64,000 nt of DNA from Xanthomonas euvesicatoria pv. euvesicatoria (GTDB lineage: Bacteria; Pseudomonadota; Gammaproteobacteria; Xanthomonadales; Xanthomonadaceae). The stretch covers positions 1-64,000 of the forward strand of contig NZ_JAJIUJ010000011.1 in assembly GCF_020880415.1 (NCBI RefSeq), given 5' to 3'. Within the stretch, counting starts at the first letter, position 1, and the number at the start of each line of letters is the position of its first letter. The notes beneath the pieces are model-generated. The model was not told the origin of the DNA. It saw nothing but the letters and a program-made list of their open reading frames with translations, and did no database searches. Shown here in pieces: positions 1 through 11,720 of this stretch. Made by a program: the position numbers and the translations under genes.

Positions 1-1890
1 ACCGACGCTGCGCCCCTGGCTGCGTTGTTGCTCGTGCTGATCTTGAACCTGCGTCTGCGTCTGCGCTTCCTGCCGCACAGCATTGCTGCTCTGCTCCAGC
101 GGCCGTTCCGCAGCGGTTGCCTTGTCGGTGTAGATCCGCTGATGCGCCGGGTCGGTTGGCTGACCCTGCACGGCAAACAGTCCGTTGCCGTCCTTGCTTT
201 GCGCCACCATGTCGATGCGTTGCATGCCGCTGACCTTGGCTTCGAAGGTCATGTGGCCGGCCGCATTTACCAACTGCTGCCGATTGGCGAAGGCATTCGG
301 ACCGAGCTGCTCCAGCTTGTTGACGGCCTGATTGAACAGCGGGTGGTCGGGATTGGTTTTCTCCGAGAGCAGGGGCGTCTTTTCCGCCTGCTTCAACGCA
401 GCCTGCGTATCGCGGCCAACCACGCCATCGTCCTGCAGCCCATGCGCACGCTGGAATGCCTTGACCGCCTCGCTGGTCCGTTGGCCATAGGCGCCGTCAG
501 CCTTGAGTTCGTTACCGCCTGCGTCCTTGTAACCCAGTTGCTGCAGCGTCTGCTGCAATGTGCGCACTTCTGCGCCACGCGCATTTTCGCGCAGGACACC
601 CGGCGCATCAGCGGCGGCGTGTGCCTGGCTGGGTTTGTGCTCGGTCGCTGCGTGAGATTGCTGCTTGTTCTGGCTGCGCTCCTGCAGCAGGTCGCGCGCC
701 TCAGACAGCGGGTCGCTCGCATACAGCTTGACGCCCTTGGCGTGCTTGCGCTCGAGGTAGGAATCCAGCGAACTGAGCTCGACACCCTCGCCGCCACGGG
801 ATTGGCTGATCTTGAGCTGGCCATCCTTGGGGTCACGCACCACCATCGTGATGTGGTCGATGCCCTTGTAGCGTCCCTTGTCCCAACTCTGCGGGCCATT
901 GTCCTCGCCGATGATCATGCCTTCCTTGAGGGTCTGGGCAGTCACATCCTTGCCTTGGATCAGCACGCCGGAGCGCAGCTCGGCCTTGCGCAGCAGTTCG
1001 GATGCACTGTCGAAACCAGGACTGAACTTTTCGTCCTTGGTGAAGATGGCCTTGCCGGCGCCCTTGTTGATCTCGTCCATGGTCGCGTTCTGCATCTCGA
1101 CCACCCAGCCAGAACAATCGACCCTGCCTTTGTCGGGATCTTTCGCGCCCAGGCCGTATTTGACGTGATCGTATTTGTTGGTGAGGTCATAGGCTGCGTG
1201 AAGCGCAATGCCTTGCGCTGCGGGTTTTTCCGGCTGGGCAGGCGCAGAGTGCGCTGGCGCAGCGTGCGAGGGTGCCTGCTGCGTGGTCGAAATCGGCTCG
1301 ATGCCTTTTTCAGGAATCCGGATACGGTCCATCTTCGTATCCCAGTACTGCACGAAGGTCTGTGCCATGTCCTTGTCGGACATGCGCCGGAACGTCGCCG
1401 AATCGACGCCGGTCAGGGACTTCAGCTCTTTCTCGCCGACATTGTTGAGAATGTTGGCGCGTGTGCTTTCCAGGCCAAAAGATCCCGTGGCGATCGCGGT
1501 CTGCAAAGAGCGATAGCCACCGGCGCCTTGCTGATGGGCCAGATACATATCCAGGCCATCGGGCTCGGGCTTGCCCGAAAGGTACGGCCGCCCATCGCGT
1601 TCGTGCCGATTGACCAGGCTCGTCCGGTTGTCCAGATACAGCCGCGCTGCTGCGTCGGTATTGGCCACCGCGTCCAGCTCGCGTCCGGCAATGCCGTACT
1701 GCTGGGCAGTTGGCGGCGTGAACTGGAATAGTCCTTTCGCACCGCCGGGGCCGCGACTGGCCAACTCGTCGAAGGCGCCGCCAGTCTCTACGTGGGCAAA
1801 ACGCAGGAAGTCGTCACGCGGAATATTCCGCTCGGCCGCTTCGCGTTCGATGATGTCGAGCACTTGGGCTCGTGAGTAGTTCGTCGGCAT
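1..1890 (-). CDS. Probable X-T4SS antibacterial effector (X-Tfe), multi-domain peptidoglycan hydrolase, 3' end cut by window edge
   Basis: 630 codons are visible and the frame is still open at base 1. The ATG at 1890 has an AAGGA nine bases upstream. Residues about 1-190 look like a lysozyme/soluble transglycosylase fold, with Glu35 in HVETGG followed by GLFQF (53-57). Residues about 235-400 resemble NlpC/P60 or CHAP cysteine peptidases: Asp258-Cys259-Ser-Gly-Trp, then His346 in IDHITMVV. Residues about 430-495 are a peptidoglycan-binding helix repeat (GAEVRTLQQTLQQLGY). From about 512 the sequence has the hallmarks of the XVIPCD domain that Xanthomonas effectors use to dock on VirD4: NPDHPLFNQAV, MQRIDMVAQS, LFAVQG, DPAHQRIYTDKA. 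The predicted role is cell-wall lysis of rival bacteria after contact-dependent transfer. The putative immunity gene lies 79 bp upstream on the same strand. The domain calls are by eye; the XVIPCD call is the firmest. Confidence 0.85.
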   Translation of the reverse strand, partial: MPTNYSRAQVLDIIEREAAERNIPRDDFLRFAHVETGGAFDELASRGPGGAKGLFQFTPPTAQQYGIAGRELDAVANTDAAARLYLDNRTSLVNRHERDGRPYLSGKPEPDGLDMYLAHQQGAGGYRSLQTAIATGSFGLESTRANILNNVGEKELKSLTGVDSATFRRMSDKDMAQTFVQYWDTKMDRIRIPEKGIEPISTTQQAPSHAAPAHSAPAQPEKPAAQGIALHAAYDLTNKYDHVKYGLGAKDPDKGRVDCSGWVVEMQNATMDEINKGAGKAIFTKDEKFSPGFDSASELLRKAELRSGVLIQGKDVTAQTLKEGMIIGEDNGPQSWDKGRYKGIDHITMVVRDPKDGQLKISQSRGGEGVELSSLDSYLERKHAKGVKLYASDPLSEARDLLQERSQNKQQSHAATEHKPSQAHAAADAPGVLRENARGAEVRTLQQTLQQLGYKDAGGNELKADGAYGQRTSEAVKAFQRAHGLQDDGVVGRDTQAALKQAEKTPLLSEKTNPDHPLFNQAVNKLEQLGPNAFANRQQLVNAAGHMTFEAKVSGMQRIDMVAQSKDGNGLFAVQGQPTDPAHQRIYTDKATAAERPLEQSSNAVRQEAQTQTQVQDQHEQQRSQGRSVG

Positions 1891-1969
1891 CGCTCAAGGT
1901 CCTTGATTGAGTGCTGCAGCCACGCGGCTGCAGCGGTACGCCGCCCGAACCAATTCCTTTGGTCCTGTA

Positions 1970-2872
1970 TCAAGGGGTCGGCAAATACGATTTGCTGGCG
2001 GCATCGTAGCGGTATTCAACCGTCGCGTCACCCCCGCTCGTCGGGGGAACGGCAGAGACCGTTACCCGCAATGCGGGCAGTCCTGGCTGCTTCACGAACG
2101 CAAACGTGCTGGTGTTCTTGACGCAGGCAATCTTGCCGGGCGCATCTTCGCCACAGTTGGCGCTGTTGTCCTCACCCGCCGGAATGTTGCCGATATAGGT
2201 CCAATGCTTGTCGTTGACGTTATCGGTTTCTTTCGGGTTGAACACGAGTGCGTCGTAGGAAAGGATGCGCACGCCCGACTGCAGGCTCCACGTCGGCACG
2301 GCCAGCACCAGCCTGCCGTCATCGGTGACAAAGGTCTGTGGTTGACGCGTCGTGTCGACGGTGTTGCCCTGCTCCATGCCGCCGAATTCGCCGATGTAAG
2401 GCTCTGCGCCAAGCAGCTTCCATGGAGACTTGCTCCCCGGTTCGCTGGCCACAAACGTGGCGTGAGCAAGCGTCACCTTGGTACCAGGGGCAGCATCGTG
2501 ATTCTCGCGCTCGGCGCCATAGAGCTCGGGCGTTTCCCAGGCGAAGCCGGTGTAATACCGGGTACCGCCGAGTTCGAACTGAAAGCCGTACCAATAATTG
2601 ATCCAGCTGCCATTGGCGACCTCGTAGGAGGTTGCGCCATCGCCGTCCACGTTGCTGATGAAATACAACACGCTGTCGGTCCGCGGCGGCTGCAATTGCT
2701 GGGTCGATCCCTGGGTTGCGTCCTGCATGGGAGGTGCATCCTTTTCTGACGGTTTTGGAGGAGTGCCGGCCGCGGCCGCGGCGGTCTTCGGAGCGGTGGC
2801 GTCCGGTGTCGCCTGTGTGCAGGCGGCGATCGTTGCTAGCGCAAGGACAAGTGAAATCTTCCTGACGAGCAT
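1970..2872 (-). CDS. Putative X-Tfi immunity lipoprotein of the adjacent T4SS effector
   Basis: 300 aa. The N-terminus is a lipoprotein signal: basic MLVRKIS, a hydrophobic core and lipobox IAAC with Cys18. An Ala/Pro/Lys-rich linker of about 35 residues follows, then a globular, aromatic-rich domain (NYWYGFQFELGG, PYIGEFGGMEQG) that I cannot place in a named family. Xanthomonas X-T4SS effectors are characteristically encoded beside a lipoprotein that neutralises them in the periplasm. This gene is immediately upstream of the effector in the same orientation, so immunity is the natural inference. No strong Shine-Dalgarno is seen before the ATG. A 179 bp gap separates it from gloA, leaving room for its own promoter. 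Confidence 0.75.
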   Translation of the reverse strand: MLVRKISLVLALATIAACTQATPDATAPKTAAAAAGTPPKPSEKDAPPMQDATQGSTQQLQPPRTDSVLYFISNVDGDGATSYEVANGSWINYWYGFQFELGGTRYYTGFAWETPELYGAERENHDAAPGTKVTLAHATFVASEPGSKSPWKLLGAEPYIGEFGGMEQGNTVDTTRQPQTFVTDDGRLVLAVPTWSLQSGVRILSYDALVFNPKETDNVNDKHWTYIGNIPAGEDNSANCGEDAPGKIACVKNTSTFAFVKQPGLPALRVTVSAVPPTSGGDATVEYRYDAASKSYLPTP

Positions 2873-3051
2873 TGGGGTGCATCCATTGCGGAGGGCGGCG
2901 AAAGTCTACTCCAGCCCGCCGTTGTGTCCAGTCGTTGCACCGGGCCTGGCGGCTCCCGCACGTCGTTGCGGCGCGGGGCTTCGACGTCGCGGATGCGCCG
3001 CGTTCGGCCTGTGCATTCGCTGACGCGCCAGCTTGCCGCTGAGCGGCGGAC

Positions 3052-3576
3052 TTACGCCAAGGGCGTATTGGAAATGATCTCCACCCAGTAACCGTCCGGG
3101 TCCTTGATGAAGGCCAGGTGCTTCATGCGGCCGTCTTCCAGGCGTTTCTGATACGGCACGTTGAGGCTGTCGAAGCGTGCGCAGGCAGCATGGATGTCCG
3201 GCACCGAGATACAGATATGGCCGAAGCCGCGTGGGTCGCTGTTGCCGTCGTGATAGACCGGGCCATCCTGGGTTTCGGTGCCATGGTTGTGGGTGAGTTC
3301 GAGCACGCCGGGGATGCCGGCCATCCACAGGCGACGCTGCGCGTCGTCATCGGGAATGGCCGTGCCTTCGGGCAGCAGCGCGAGAAAATACAGGCTGAAT
3401 TTTGCGTCGGCAAAATCGCGTGCGTCGAGCAGGCGGAAGCCCAGGACACGGGTATAGAAATCCAGCGACTGTGTTGCGTCCTTGACGCGCAGCATGGTGT
3501 GGTTGAACACGAAGCCGTGCGTGTCGGCGGGCGCGGCATTGGCGCCTGGCACGTGTTGCAGATCGTTCAAAGGCAT
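3052..3576 (-). CDS. gloA: Lactoylglutathione lyase (glyoxalase I)
   Basis: 174 aa, the usual length. Converts the hemithioacetal of methylglyoxal and glutathione to S-lactoylglutathione in the cytoplasm. It has two vicinal-oxygen-chelate halves with all four metal ligands in place: His26 (FNHTMLRVKD), Glu93 (GVLELTHNHG), His120 (GFGHICISV) and Glu166 (YWVEII). The N-terminal extension before FNHTMLR is as in proteobacterial enzymes with the longer loop. It stands alone: 161 bp after copB and 179 bp before the immunity lipoprotein gene on the same strand. Confidence 0.93.
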   Translation of the reverse strand: MPLNDLQHVPGANAAPADTHGFVFNHTMLRVKDATQSLDFYTRVLGFRLLDARDFADAKFSLYFLALLPEGTAIPDDDAQRRLWMAGIPGVLELTHNHGTETQDGPVYHDGNSDPRGFGHICISVPDIHAACARFDSLNVPYQKRLEDGRMKHLAFIKDPDGYWVEIISNTPLA

Positions 3577-3737
3577 GGCGGTCTCCTGGTGTGGATTGCG
3601 GGTGGGGGGTGTTGCGCGAAGGGGGATGGTAGCCAGGGCAGGGTTGTCGGCGTGTCATGGCGAAAGGGCAGCGGTTCGAATGCGCTGGCGTTGGAGGAGA
3701 GGGCCAACTGCATCTGCCCGTGCACGATGCCATCGCC

Positions 3738-4832
3738 TCAAAACCACACGCGCACACCGGCAACAAAGCGGCTGTCGCGTGCGGGGGCATCGTCCATCGC
3801 GGCGCGTTGTGCGCTATCGCCGAAGCTGCGGCTGTGCACCCAGCCGATGTACGGCGCGAAGCGGCGGGTAATCTCGTAGCGCAGGCGCAAGCCAAGTTCC
3901 ACCGCTTCCAGACCGCTGCCAATGCCGCGGCGGTTGTCGTCGGTAAGCGCGATGTCGGCTTCCGCACGCGGCTGCAGGATCAGACGGTTGGTCAGCAGTA
4001 CCTCGTATTCGCCTTCCAGCCGCAGCGCCGCGCGGCTGCCAGTGCCCACATACAGCGTGGCTTCGGTTTCGAACTTGTAGGGCGCCAGGCCTTGCACGCC
4101 GAAAGCGGCCCAGCTGCGATGTTCGCCTGCGCCGATGTCCTGGCGCGCGCCGATGAGTACATCCCACCATGGCGAAATGGCATGGCCATAGAACGCCTCC
4201 AGCGAGGCAGGTTCGGTGCGCCCGTCGTGCCGTTCGCCCTCGCTGCGCAGCCAGAGCCGGTCGATGTCGCCGCCGATCCATGCGCGCGATTCCCAGGCCT
4301 GGCCGCTACCGCGATGCGTGTTGGACGCTTCAAGCCGATCGAGCAGGACATAGTGGTTGATACCTGCCGAGTGCATCGTATGCGTGTGCAATGGTGCGAA
4401 TGCGGCGGCGATGTCGTCCGCCGTGGGTGGGGGAATGGGGTCGCGAGGGAGTGGGTGACTGCGTGTCTCGGCGGGTGATGCAGGAGTTTGTGCAGCGTGT
4501 GTGGGCTGCGTGTGGTGCATCTTGGAGTGATCCATCGACGCGTGATCCATCGCCTGGTGGTGCATGGATGCATCGCCCATGGATCCATGCTTCATCGATT
4601 CATCGTCCATGGGGCCGGTACCCGTGTCAGCGTGCGCCATGTGAGCGTGGTCCATGTGAGCGGCCTGAGATGAGGCAGGGGTCGTCTGCATGCCATCGGT
4701 CACTTGCATCGCATGGTCCTGCATGTCCTGCGGTGCGTCCTCCAGCGCATCGTGCTGATGCTCCTGCGCAAGTGCAGATGCGCTCGCCAGGAACGCAGCA
4801 GCCAACCAGGCCTGTGTGCGAAAGCGACTCAT
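3738..4832 (-). CDS. copB: Copper resistance outer membrane protein CopB
   Basis: 364 aa. I take the ATG at 4832, which overlaps the copA stop in an ATGA junction, implying translational coupling; the open frame continues further upstream but inside copA. There is a signal peptide (AAAFLASASALAQE), then a Met/His-rich stretch at about residues 30-100 with many MDH/HM units for copper binding, then a beta-barrel CopB domain ending in the C-terminal Phe (GVRVWF) typical of outer membrane proteins. Known role: sequestration or export of copper at the outer membrane, with CopA. Confidence 0.93.
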   Translation of the reverse strand: MSRFRTQAWLAAAFLASASALAQEHQHDALEDAPQDMQDHAMQVTDGMQTTPASSQAAHMDHAHMAHADTGTGPMDDESMKHGSMGDASMHHQAMDHASMDHSKMHHTQPTHAAQTPASPAETRSHPLPRDPIPPPTADDIAAAFAPLHTHTMHSAGINHYVLLDRLEASNTHRGSGQAWESRAWIGGDIDRLWLRSEGERHDGRTEPASLEAFYGHAISPWWDVLIGARQDIGAGEHRSWAAFGVQGLAPYKFETEATLYVGTGSRAALRLEGEYEVLLTNRLILQPRAEADIALTDDNRRGIGSGLEAVELGLRLRYEITRRFAPYIGWVHSRSFGDSAQRAAMDDAPARDSRFVAGVRVWF

Positions 4833-6613
4833 GCCTCCACCCGCACTTCGCGCATCATTCCTGCTTCCATGTGGTACAGCAGATGACAGTGATAGGCCCA
4901 GCGGCCGAGCGCATCGGCACGCACGCGGTAGGTGCGGCGGGTGCCCGGCGGCATGTCGATGGTGTGCTTGCGTACCTGGAAGTTGCCGTGTGCATCTTCC
5001 AGGTCGCTCCACATGCCATGCAGGTGAATCGGGTGCTGCATCATGGTGTCGTTGACCAGCACGATACGCAGCCGCTCGCCGTATTGCAGACGCAAGGGTT
5101 GCGCGGAAGCGAACGCGATGCCATCGAAGGACCAGGCGAATTTTTCCATGTGCCCGGTCAGATGCAGCTCGATGTCGCGCCCGGGTTCGCGCCCATCCGG
5201 ATCCTCGAACACGCTATGCAGATCGGCGTAGCACAGCACGCGGCGGCCGTTGTCGCGCAGGCCCACGCCGGGGTCGTCCAGGCGCGGTGCGGTGGCATTG
5301 CTGCGCATGTCGATCAGCGGGTTGCCGGTTTCGCTGGCGGGATGATGCGGCGCCTTGTCGTGTGCCTGGGCATCGTCGTGCGAGTGCATGGTGTGCGTCC
5401 CATGCGCCGCCAACATCCCGGGCGCGCCGTGCATTGCGGGTAGCGCGTGGTGCATCCCATCGCCATGTCCCATGTCCTGCATGGTCAGGATGGCGCGCCG
5501 ATCCAGTGCGGGAATCGGCGCCTGCAAGCCGTGTTGCACTGCCAGCGTGCCACAGGCAAAGCCGGTGCGGCCCATGTCCTGCGCGAATAACGTAAACGCA
5601 TCCTGGCCGAGCGGTTCGACGATCACGTCGAAGGTCTCGGCCGCGGCGATGCGCAGTTCGTCCACGCTGACCGGATGCACGTACTGCCCGTCGGCGGCCA
5701 CCACGGTCATGCGCAGGCCGGGAATACGGATGTCGAAGTAGGTCATCGACGAGCCGTTGATGAAACGCAGCAACACCTTTTCGCCTGGCTTGAACAACCC
5801 GGTCCAGTTGCCGGCCGGCGCCACGCCGTTGAGCAGGTAGGTGTAGGTGTTGGCGTTGACGTCGGACAGGTCGGTCGGGATCATGCGCATGCGCCCCCAC
5901 ATGCCGCGGTCGGCCAGCGTGGCGCGCAGGCCGTCGTCGCGCGCATCGCGCAGGAAATCGACGACCGTGCGCTGCGCGTAATTGTCGTGGCTGGGCATCT
6001 GCTTGAGCCGGCGGAACAGGGCGGCCGGGTCCAGGTCGGTCCAGTCCGAGAGCAGCACCACATGCTCGCGATCGTGCCGGTACGGCGGCGGCGTCAGCGG
6101 GTCGATGACGATGGCGCCATACAGCCCGGACTGCTCCTGAAACATCGAATGGCTGTGGTACCAGTAGGTGCCGGACTGGCGCAGCGTGAAGCGGTAGTGA
6201 TACTCCTGGCCCGGCGCGATGCCGTCGAAACTCATCCCCGGCACGCCGTCCATGTTGGCCGGCAGCAACAGGCCATGCCAATGCACCGAGGTGGCTTGGT
6301 CGGCCAGCGCGTTACGCACGCGCACGCCCACCGTGTCGCCCTCGCGCCAGCGCAGGGTAGGCGCCGGCAGGCTCTGGTTGACCGTGATTGCGGAGCGGGT
6401 GTGTCCGGTGAAGTTCACCGGCAGGCGGCCGATCTGCAGCGACTGGCTGCTTCCACGTAGCACCGGCGTGGTGGCCTGGGCGGCGGCGCGCGCGTCGTAG
6501 CGCCACAGGCCGCTGGCTGCGGCGACGCCGCCCAGGGCCAGGCCCTGGACGAAGCGGCGCCGGCTCAGACCGCTGGCGGTTGAGCCGTGGGAAAACGGGG
6601 GATCGAAAGACAT
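4829..6613 (-). CDS. copA: Multicopper oxidase CopA, Tat-exported copper resistance protein
   Basis: 594 aa. The start at 6613 is fixed by an AGGAG five to six bases upstream and by the Tat signal that follows (SRRRFVQGL, residues 17-25). All four multicopper oxidase motifs are present: [33 protein letters not shown] near the C-terminus, and [15 protein letters not shown] His/Met-rich insert ([20 protein letters not shown]) lies in the middle and probably binds extra copper. It acts in the periplasm, oxidising or binding Cu(I). It is the middle gene of copLAB and overlaps copB by 4 bp. Confidence 0.96.
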   Translation of the reverse strand: MSFDPPFSHGSTASGLSRRRFVQGLALGGVAAASGLWRYDARAAAQATTPVLRGSSQSLQIGRLPVNFTGHTRSAITVNQSLPAPTLRWREGDTVGVRVRNALADQATSVHWHGLLLPANMDGVPGMSFDGIAPGQEYHYRFTLRQSGTYWYHSHSMFQEQSGLYGAIVIDPLTPPPYRHDREHVVLLSDWTDLDPAALFRRLKQMPSHDNYAQRTVVDFLRDARDDGLRATLADRGMWGRMRMIPTDLSDVNANTYTYLLNGVAPAGNWTGLFKPGEKVLLRFINGSSMTYFDIRIPGLRMTVVAADGQYVHPVSVDELRIAAAETFDVIVEPLGQDAFTLFAQDMGRTGFACGTLAVQHGLQAPIPALDRRAILTMQDMGHGDGMHHALPAMHGAPGMLAAHGTHTMHSHDDAQAHDKAPHHPASETGNPLIDMRSNATAPRLDDPGVGLRDNGRRVLCYADLHSVFEDPDGREPGRDIELHLTGHMEKFAWSFDGIAFASAQPLRLQYGERLRIVLVNDTMMQHPIHLHGMWSDLEDAHGNFQVRKHTIDMPPGTRRTYRVRADALGRWAYHCHLLYHMEAGMMREVRVEA

Positions 6614-6720
6614 GACATCTCCTGCGCGCTCCATCGGCAAGATGGAGCGCAGCGCAAAACTGAGGAAACCCGCGCAAGCACGCGCGGGGCCGAGGACGGC
6701 CAAGGCAGGGCCGTCGGCGC

Positions 6721-7179
6721 TCAGGCGATGGGAGGTCGTACCGGTTGGTCGGGCAGCGGGCTGCTGCGCCCCTCGGTCAGGGTGTCCGGCACCGCCGGGT
6801 GGCCGAGCAGGCCGGCGGCTACGGCAGGCAAGGTCAACAAGGCGAGGCTGGCGTGCTGCAGGCAATCGCAGCTGCCCAGCTTGCAGCAGTCAGGCGCGTG
6901 CGCATGCGTGGCCTTGTCGTGCTGCCACTGCATGGCTGTCGGCGGAGGCATCGCGTCATGGCACGGCACGGCTGCCGGTAACTCGCTCTGGGTCGCGGCG
7001 GTGCCTCCCGCCATGGTCGCGGCGGGCATCGCGCCCGACGCCATTGCCGGCATGGCCATGCCCACCGACGCCCACGCGCCGGTGGCCGTATTGGCAACCA
7101 GGCTCAGGCACAGCAGCAGGCGGAGCAGGCGATGCAGCACAAGTAGTCGCGGCAGTGACAGGTGCAGCGAGCATAGCAT
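6721..7179 (-). CDS. copL: Copper resistance regulator/leader protein CopL
   Basis: 152 aa from the ATG at 7179; the frame stays open further upstream but would run into the divergent promoter region. It has a hydrophobic leader ([20 protein letters not shown]), then Met/His/Cys-rich segments, notably [16 protein letters not shown]. CopL is a Xanthomonas-specific protein encoded just before copA and needed for copper-inducible expression of copAB; its biochemical mechanism is not settled. A 107 bp gap separates it from copA. The 91 bp divergent region between copL and the PLP enzyme gene should hold the copper-responsive promoter. Confidence 0.85.
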   Translation of the reverse strand: MLCSLHLSLPRLLVLHRLLRLLLCLSLVANTATGAWASVGMAMPAMASGAMPAATMAGGTAATQSELPAAVPCHDAMPPPTAMQWQHDKATHAHAPDCCKLGSCDCLQHASLALLTLPAVAAGLLGHPAVPDTLTEGRSSPLPDQPVRPPIA

Positions 7180-7270
7180 CGGCCCCCAGCTGTCCGCCCG
7201 ATGCGCTGGGTGCGTAAGCGGGCAGGTGGGGGCGGTAGAATTGAGGCTACTTTCGCAGCCAAGTCCTGCC

Positions 7271-8374
7271 ATGTCGCAGCGCCAGTGGGTGGCCGCCGCC
7301 ATCCGGAAGATCGAGGCCGATTTCAATCGTTCGGCCGACACCCACCTGATTCCGATGGAACTGCCGGGCTATCCAGGCATCGACCTGTACTTCAAGGACG
7401 AGTCCAGCCACCCGACCGGCAGCCTCAAGCACCGCCTGGCGCGCTCGCTGTTCCTGTACGCGCTCACCAATGGCTGGCTGCGCGCCGGGCGCCCGGTGAT
7501 CGAGGCGTCCAGTGGCTCCACGGCCATTTCCGAAGCATATTTCGCGCGCCTGCTGGGCGTGCCCTTCATCGCGGTGATGCCCGCCTCGACCTCGCCGGAG
7601 AAGATCGCCGCGATTCAATTCCAGGGCGGCCGCTGCCACCTGGTCGAACGCGCCTGCGACCTGGACAGCGCCTCGCACCAGCTCGCACGCGAGACCGGCG
7701 GGCACTTCATGGACCAGTTCACCTATGCCGAGCGTGCCACTGACTGGCGCGCCAACAACAACATCGCCGAATCGATCTTCAAGCAACTGGCCGAAGAGCC
7801 GCACCCGATCCCGGACTGGATCGTCTGCAGCCCCGGCACCGGCGGTACCAGCGCCACCCTGGGCCGCTACGTGCGCTATCGGCGCCATGCCACCCGCATC
7901 CTGTGCGCCGACCCGGAAGTGTCGGTGTTCTTCGACGGCTATTGCCGCGCAGTGGACGGCCAATGCCCCAAGGAGCTGGCCATCACCGGCGGTTCGCGCA
8001 TCGAAGGCATCGGCCGCCCGCGGGTGGAATCGAGCTTCATTGCCAGCTGCGTGGATGTGATGATCAAGGTGCCCGATGCGCTGAGCCTGGCGGCCATGCG
8101 CCACGTCAGCGCCACGCTGGGCCGCCGCGTGGGCGGCTCCACCGGCACCAACTTCGTCGGCGTGCTGCAGGCTGCCCGGCGCATGCGCGACGAAGGCCGG
8201 CAGGGCTCCATCGTCACCATCCTGTGCGATGCCGGCGAACGATACGCGCACAGTTATTACGACCCGGCCTGGTACCAGGCGCGCGCGATCGATGTCAGCG
8301 ACAGCGATACAGCCATTGCGCTGGCCGTGAACGGCGGCGATTTGCCTGCCTTGCCTTGTGCGGCGCTGGAATGA
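7271..8374 (+). CDS. PLP-dependent cysteine synthase-family enzyme (Cds1-like)
   Basis: 367 aa. Fold-type II PLP enzyme: Schiff-base Lys53 in the PTGSLKHR motif, substrate loop [13 protein letters not shown], phosphate-binding [11 protein letters not shown]. The [18 protein letters not shown] signature and the length match the branch that includes mycobacterial Cds1, described as an L-cysteine desulfhydrase, better than classical CysK or CysM. The substrate therefore remains open: O-acetylserine sulfhydrylation or H2S release from cysteine. It is transcribed divergently from copL across 91 bp; a TAGAAT hexamer at 7236-7241 could be its -10 box. Confidence 0.8.
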   Translation: MSQRQWVAAAIRKIEADFNRSADTHLIPMELPGYPGIDLYFKDESSHPTGSLKHRLARSLFLYALTNGWLRAGRPVIEASSGSTAISEAYFARLLGVPFIAVMPASTSPEKIAAIQFQGGRCHLVERACDLDSASHQLARETGGHFMDQFTYAERATDWRANNNIAESIFKQLAEEPHPIPDWIVCSPGTGGTSATLGRYVRYRRHATRILCADPEVSVFFDGYCRAVDGQCPKELAITGGSRIEGIGRPRVESSFIASCVDVMIKVPDALSLAAMRHVSATLGRRVGGSTGTNFVGVLQAARRMRDEGRQGSIVTILCDAGERYAHSYYDPAWYQARAIDVSDSDTAIALAVNGGDLPALPCAALE

Positions 8375-8572
8375 CCGCCATATCCGGGACGTAGGCATCA
8401 AGGCGCTGCGCTCACCGCCACGCCCGTGCGATCGGTGTCCGCAGTCGGCAGGTCCAGGCGCGCACCGTGCCCTCGGTGCCGTGCTCACCTGCTGACGGTT
8501 GCGTGCCACGGTGTGCCTGCCACGTTTGCCGATCCTTGAATCCACTCATCCAGTCCATTGCCGGAGCGCTCC

Positions 8573-10597
<2,025 letters not shown>

Positions 10598-10647
10598 CGG
10601 CGCCGATGGCGCAGTCGTCATCTGCTACCGTCGCCACGGCGTTCGCA

Positions 10648-10674
10648 TTGCATTGAGGTGAGCTGTCCTATAAC
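10648..10674 (+). promoter_or_regulatory. Candidate promoter for the SH3-domain gene
   Basis: TTGCAT (10648-10653) and TATAAC (10669-10674) are separated by 15 bases, shorter than the 17 optimum. They lie 62 bases before the ATG at 10736. Confidence 0.3.
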
Positions 10675-10735
10675 CGCGACCTGGCGCCTCTTCGGGGGCG
10701 AAGCATGCGGCGGGATAGGGCACAAGGAGAGCGCA

Positions 10736-11443
10736 ATGCAGCGACGTTTTTCATGGAGTGCGCTATGGCTGATGGCCGTGGCCCTGCCGGTTTGGGCGCA
10801 GCACACCGGCCACGCCAACAGTCTGGTTGGCCTGCGCGCCGGACCTTCCGAAGAGTACCGGCGCGTGGGCGAAGTTCAGCCCGGCGGTACGCTGCAGGTC
10901 TATGGCTGTCTCGACAGCGGCGCTTGGTGCGATGTGCGTTCACCGGAGGCACGTGGCTGGCTTCCTGCGGCCTCGATCGTGCTCGCTCACGGCGCCTTGA
11001 ATCAGGTGGTGCCGAAGCTGACGTTTTCGCTGGATGCCTACTGGGACACGCATTATCGCGGCCGCGAATGGACCGTCGAGAGCGAGCGCGCCTACTGGCG
11101 CGATCACACTCCAGGGGACTCGCTGCCACTAGAGCTGCTGGCACCTGGCGGGGGCGTGACGGCGGACGGAGTACAGTCCCTGGCAAGGCGCGCCAAGGCC
11201 GAAACACGCGCAGAAACCGAGCGCACCCAGCGCGAGCGGGCCGTGATCGACCGGGCTGCGCTGAATCGGATAGATGCCGACAGGCGGGACGACAAGATAC
11301 ATCGATGCGAACGCTCGGGAAGTCAGGACGACACCGTGCAGAGCTGTATCTCCCAGGCACGCAGCGATTACGAGCAATCGGTTCGGCAACGGTGCGAAAA
11401 TTCACGCAACCAGGATGACGCGCTACCGCGTTGCATCGATTAG
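10736..11443 (+). CDS. Secreted bacterial SH3-domain protein with C-terminal cysteine repeats
   Basis: 235 aa. The ATG at 10736 is preceded by a clear AAGGAG. A signal peptide (LWLMAVALPVWAQ) ends near residue 21. Residues about 25-80 form an SH3b-like domain (NSLVGLRAGPSEEYRRVGEV, GAWCDVRS, RGWLPAASI), a fold often used for cell-wall binding. A charged, probably helical region (about 140-185) follows. The end holds two copies of a CX12C unit: Cys191...Cys204 and Cys220...Cys233, each with a QDD core (CERSGSQDD, CENSRNQDD), 29 residues apart. The function is unknown; a periplasmic location is likely. Confidence 0.8.
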   Translation: MQRRFSWSALWLMAVALPVWAQHTGHANSLVGLRAGPSEEYRRVGEVQPGGTLQVYGCLDSGAWCDVRSPEARGWLPAASIVLAHGALNQVVPKLTFSLDAYWDTHYRGREWTVESERAYWRDHTPGDSLPLELLAPGGGVTADGVQSLARRAKAETRAETERTQRERAVIDRAALNRIDADRRDDKIHRCERSGSQDDTVQSCISQARSDYEQSVRQRCENSRNQDDALPRCID

Positions 11444-11720
11444 GCACGCATCGAGTGCGACAAATTGCCTCGGCAATGGAAATTGGTGGCCGTCACGATT
11501 GCCAGCCAACCGCTCGTCGAACCGGGCCCGGCGTGCACTAGGAGGATACGCGCGGCTGGTCCCCGGGCCGGCACCAGCGGCGCAAGCGTGCGCTTGCTAC
11601 GGCAGGCCTGACGCTTCGGCTGAGTGCCTGCAAGACCCTGGCAGCATTGCGTGATCTACGCGCGCGTTGCCGCATCGCAGGCGAGCCACCGCAGCGTGAT
11701 CGCGGCGGTGGCGCCAGTGG

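Noticed and set aside
25-1731. Long rightward open frame of 568 codons
   Set aside because: Shadow of the leftward effector gene: the leftward frame has domain motifs, a Shine-Dalgarno and a secretion domain, while this frame has none.
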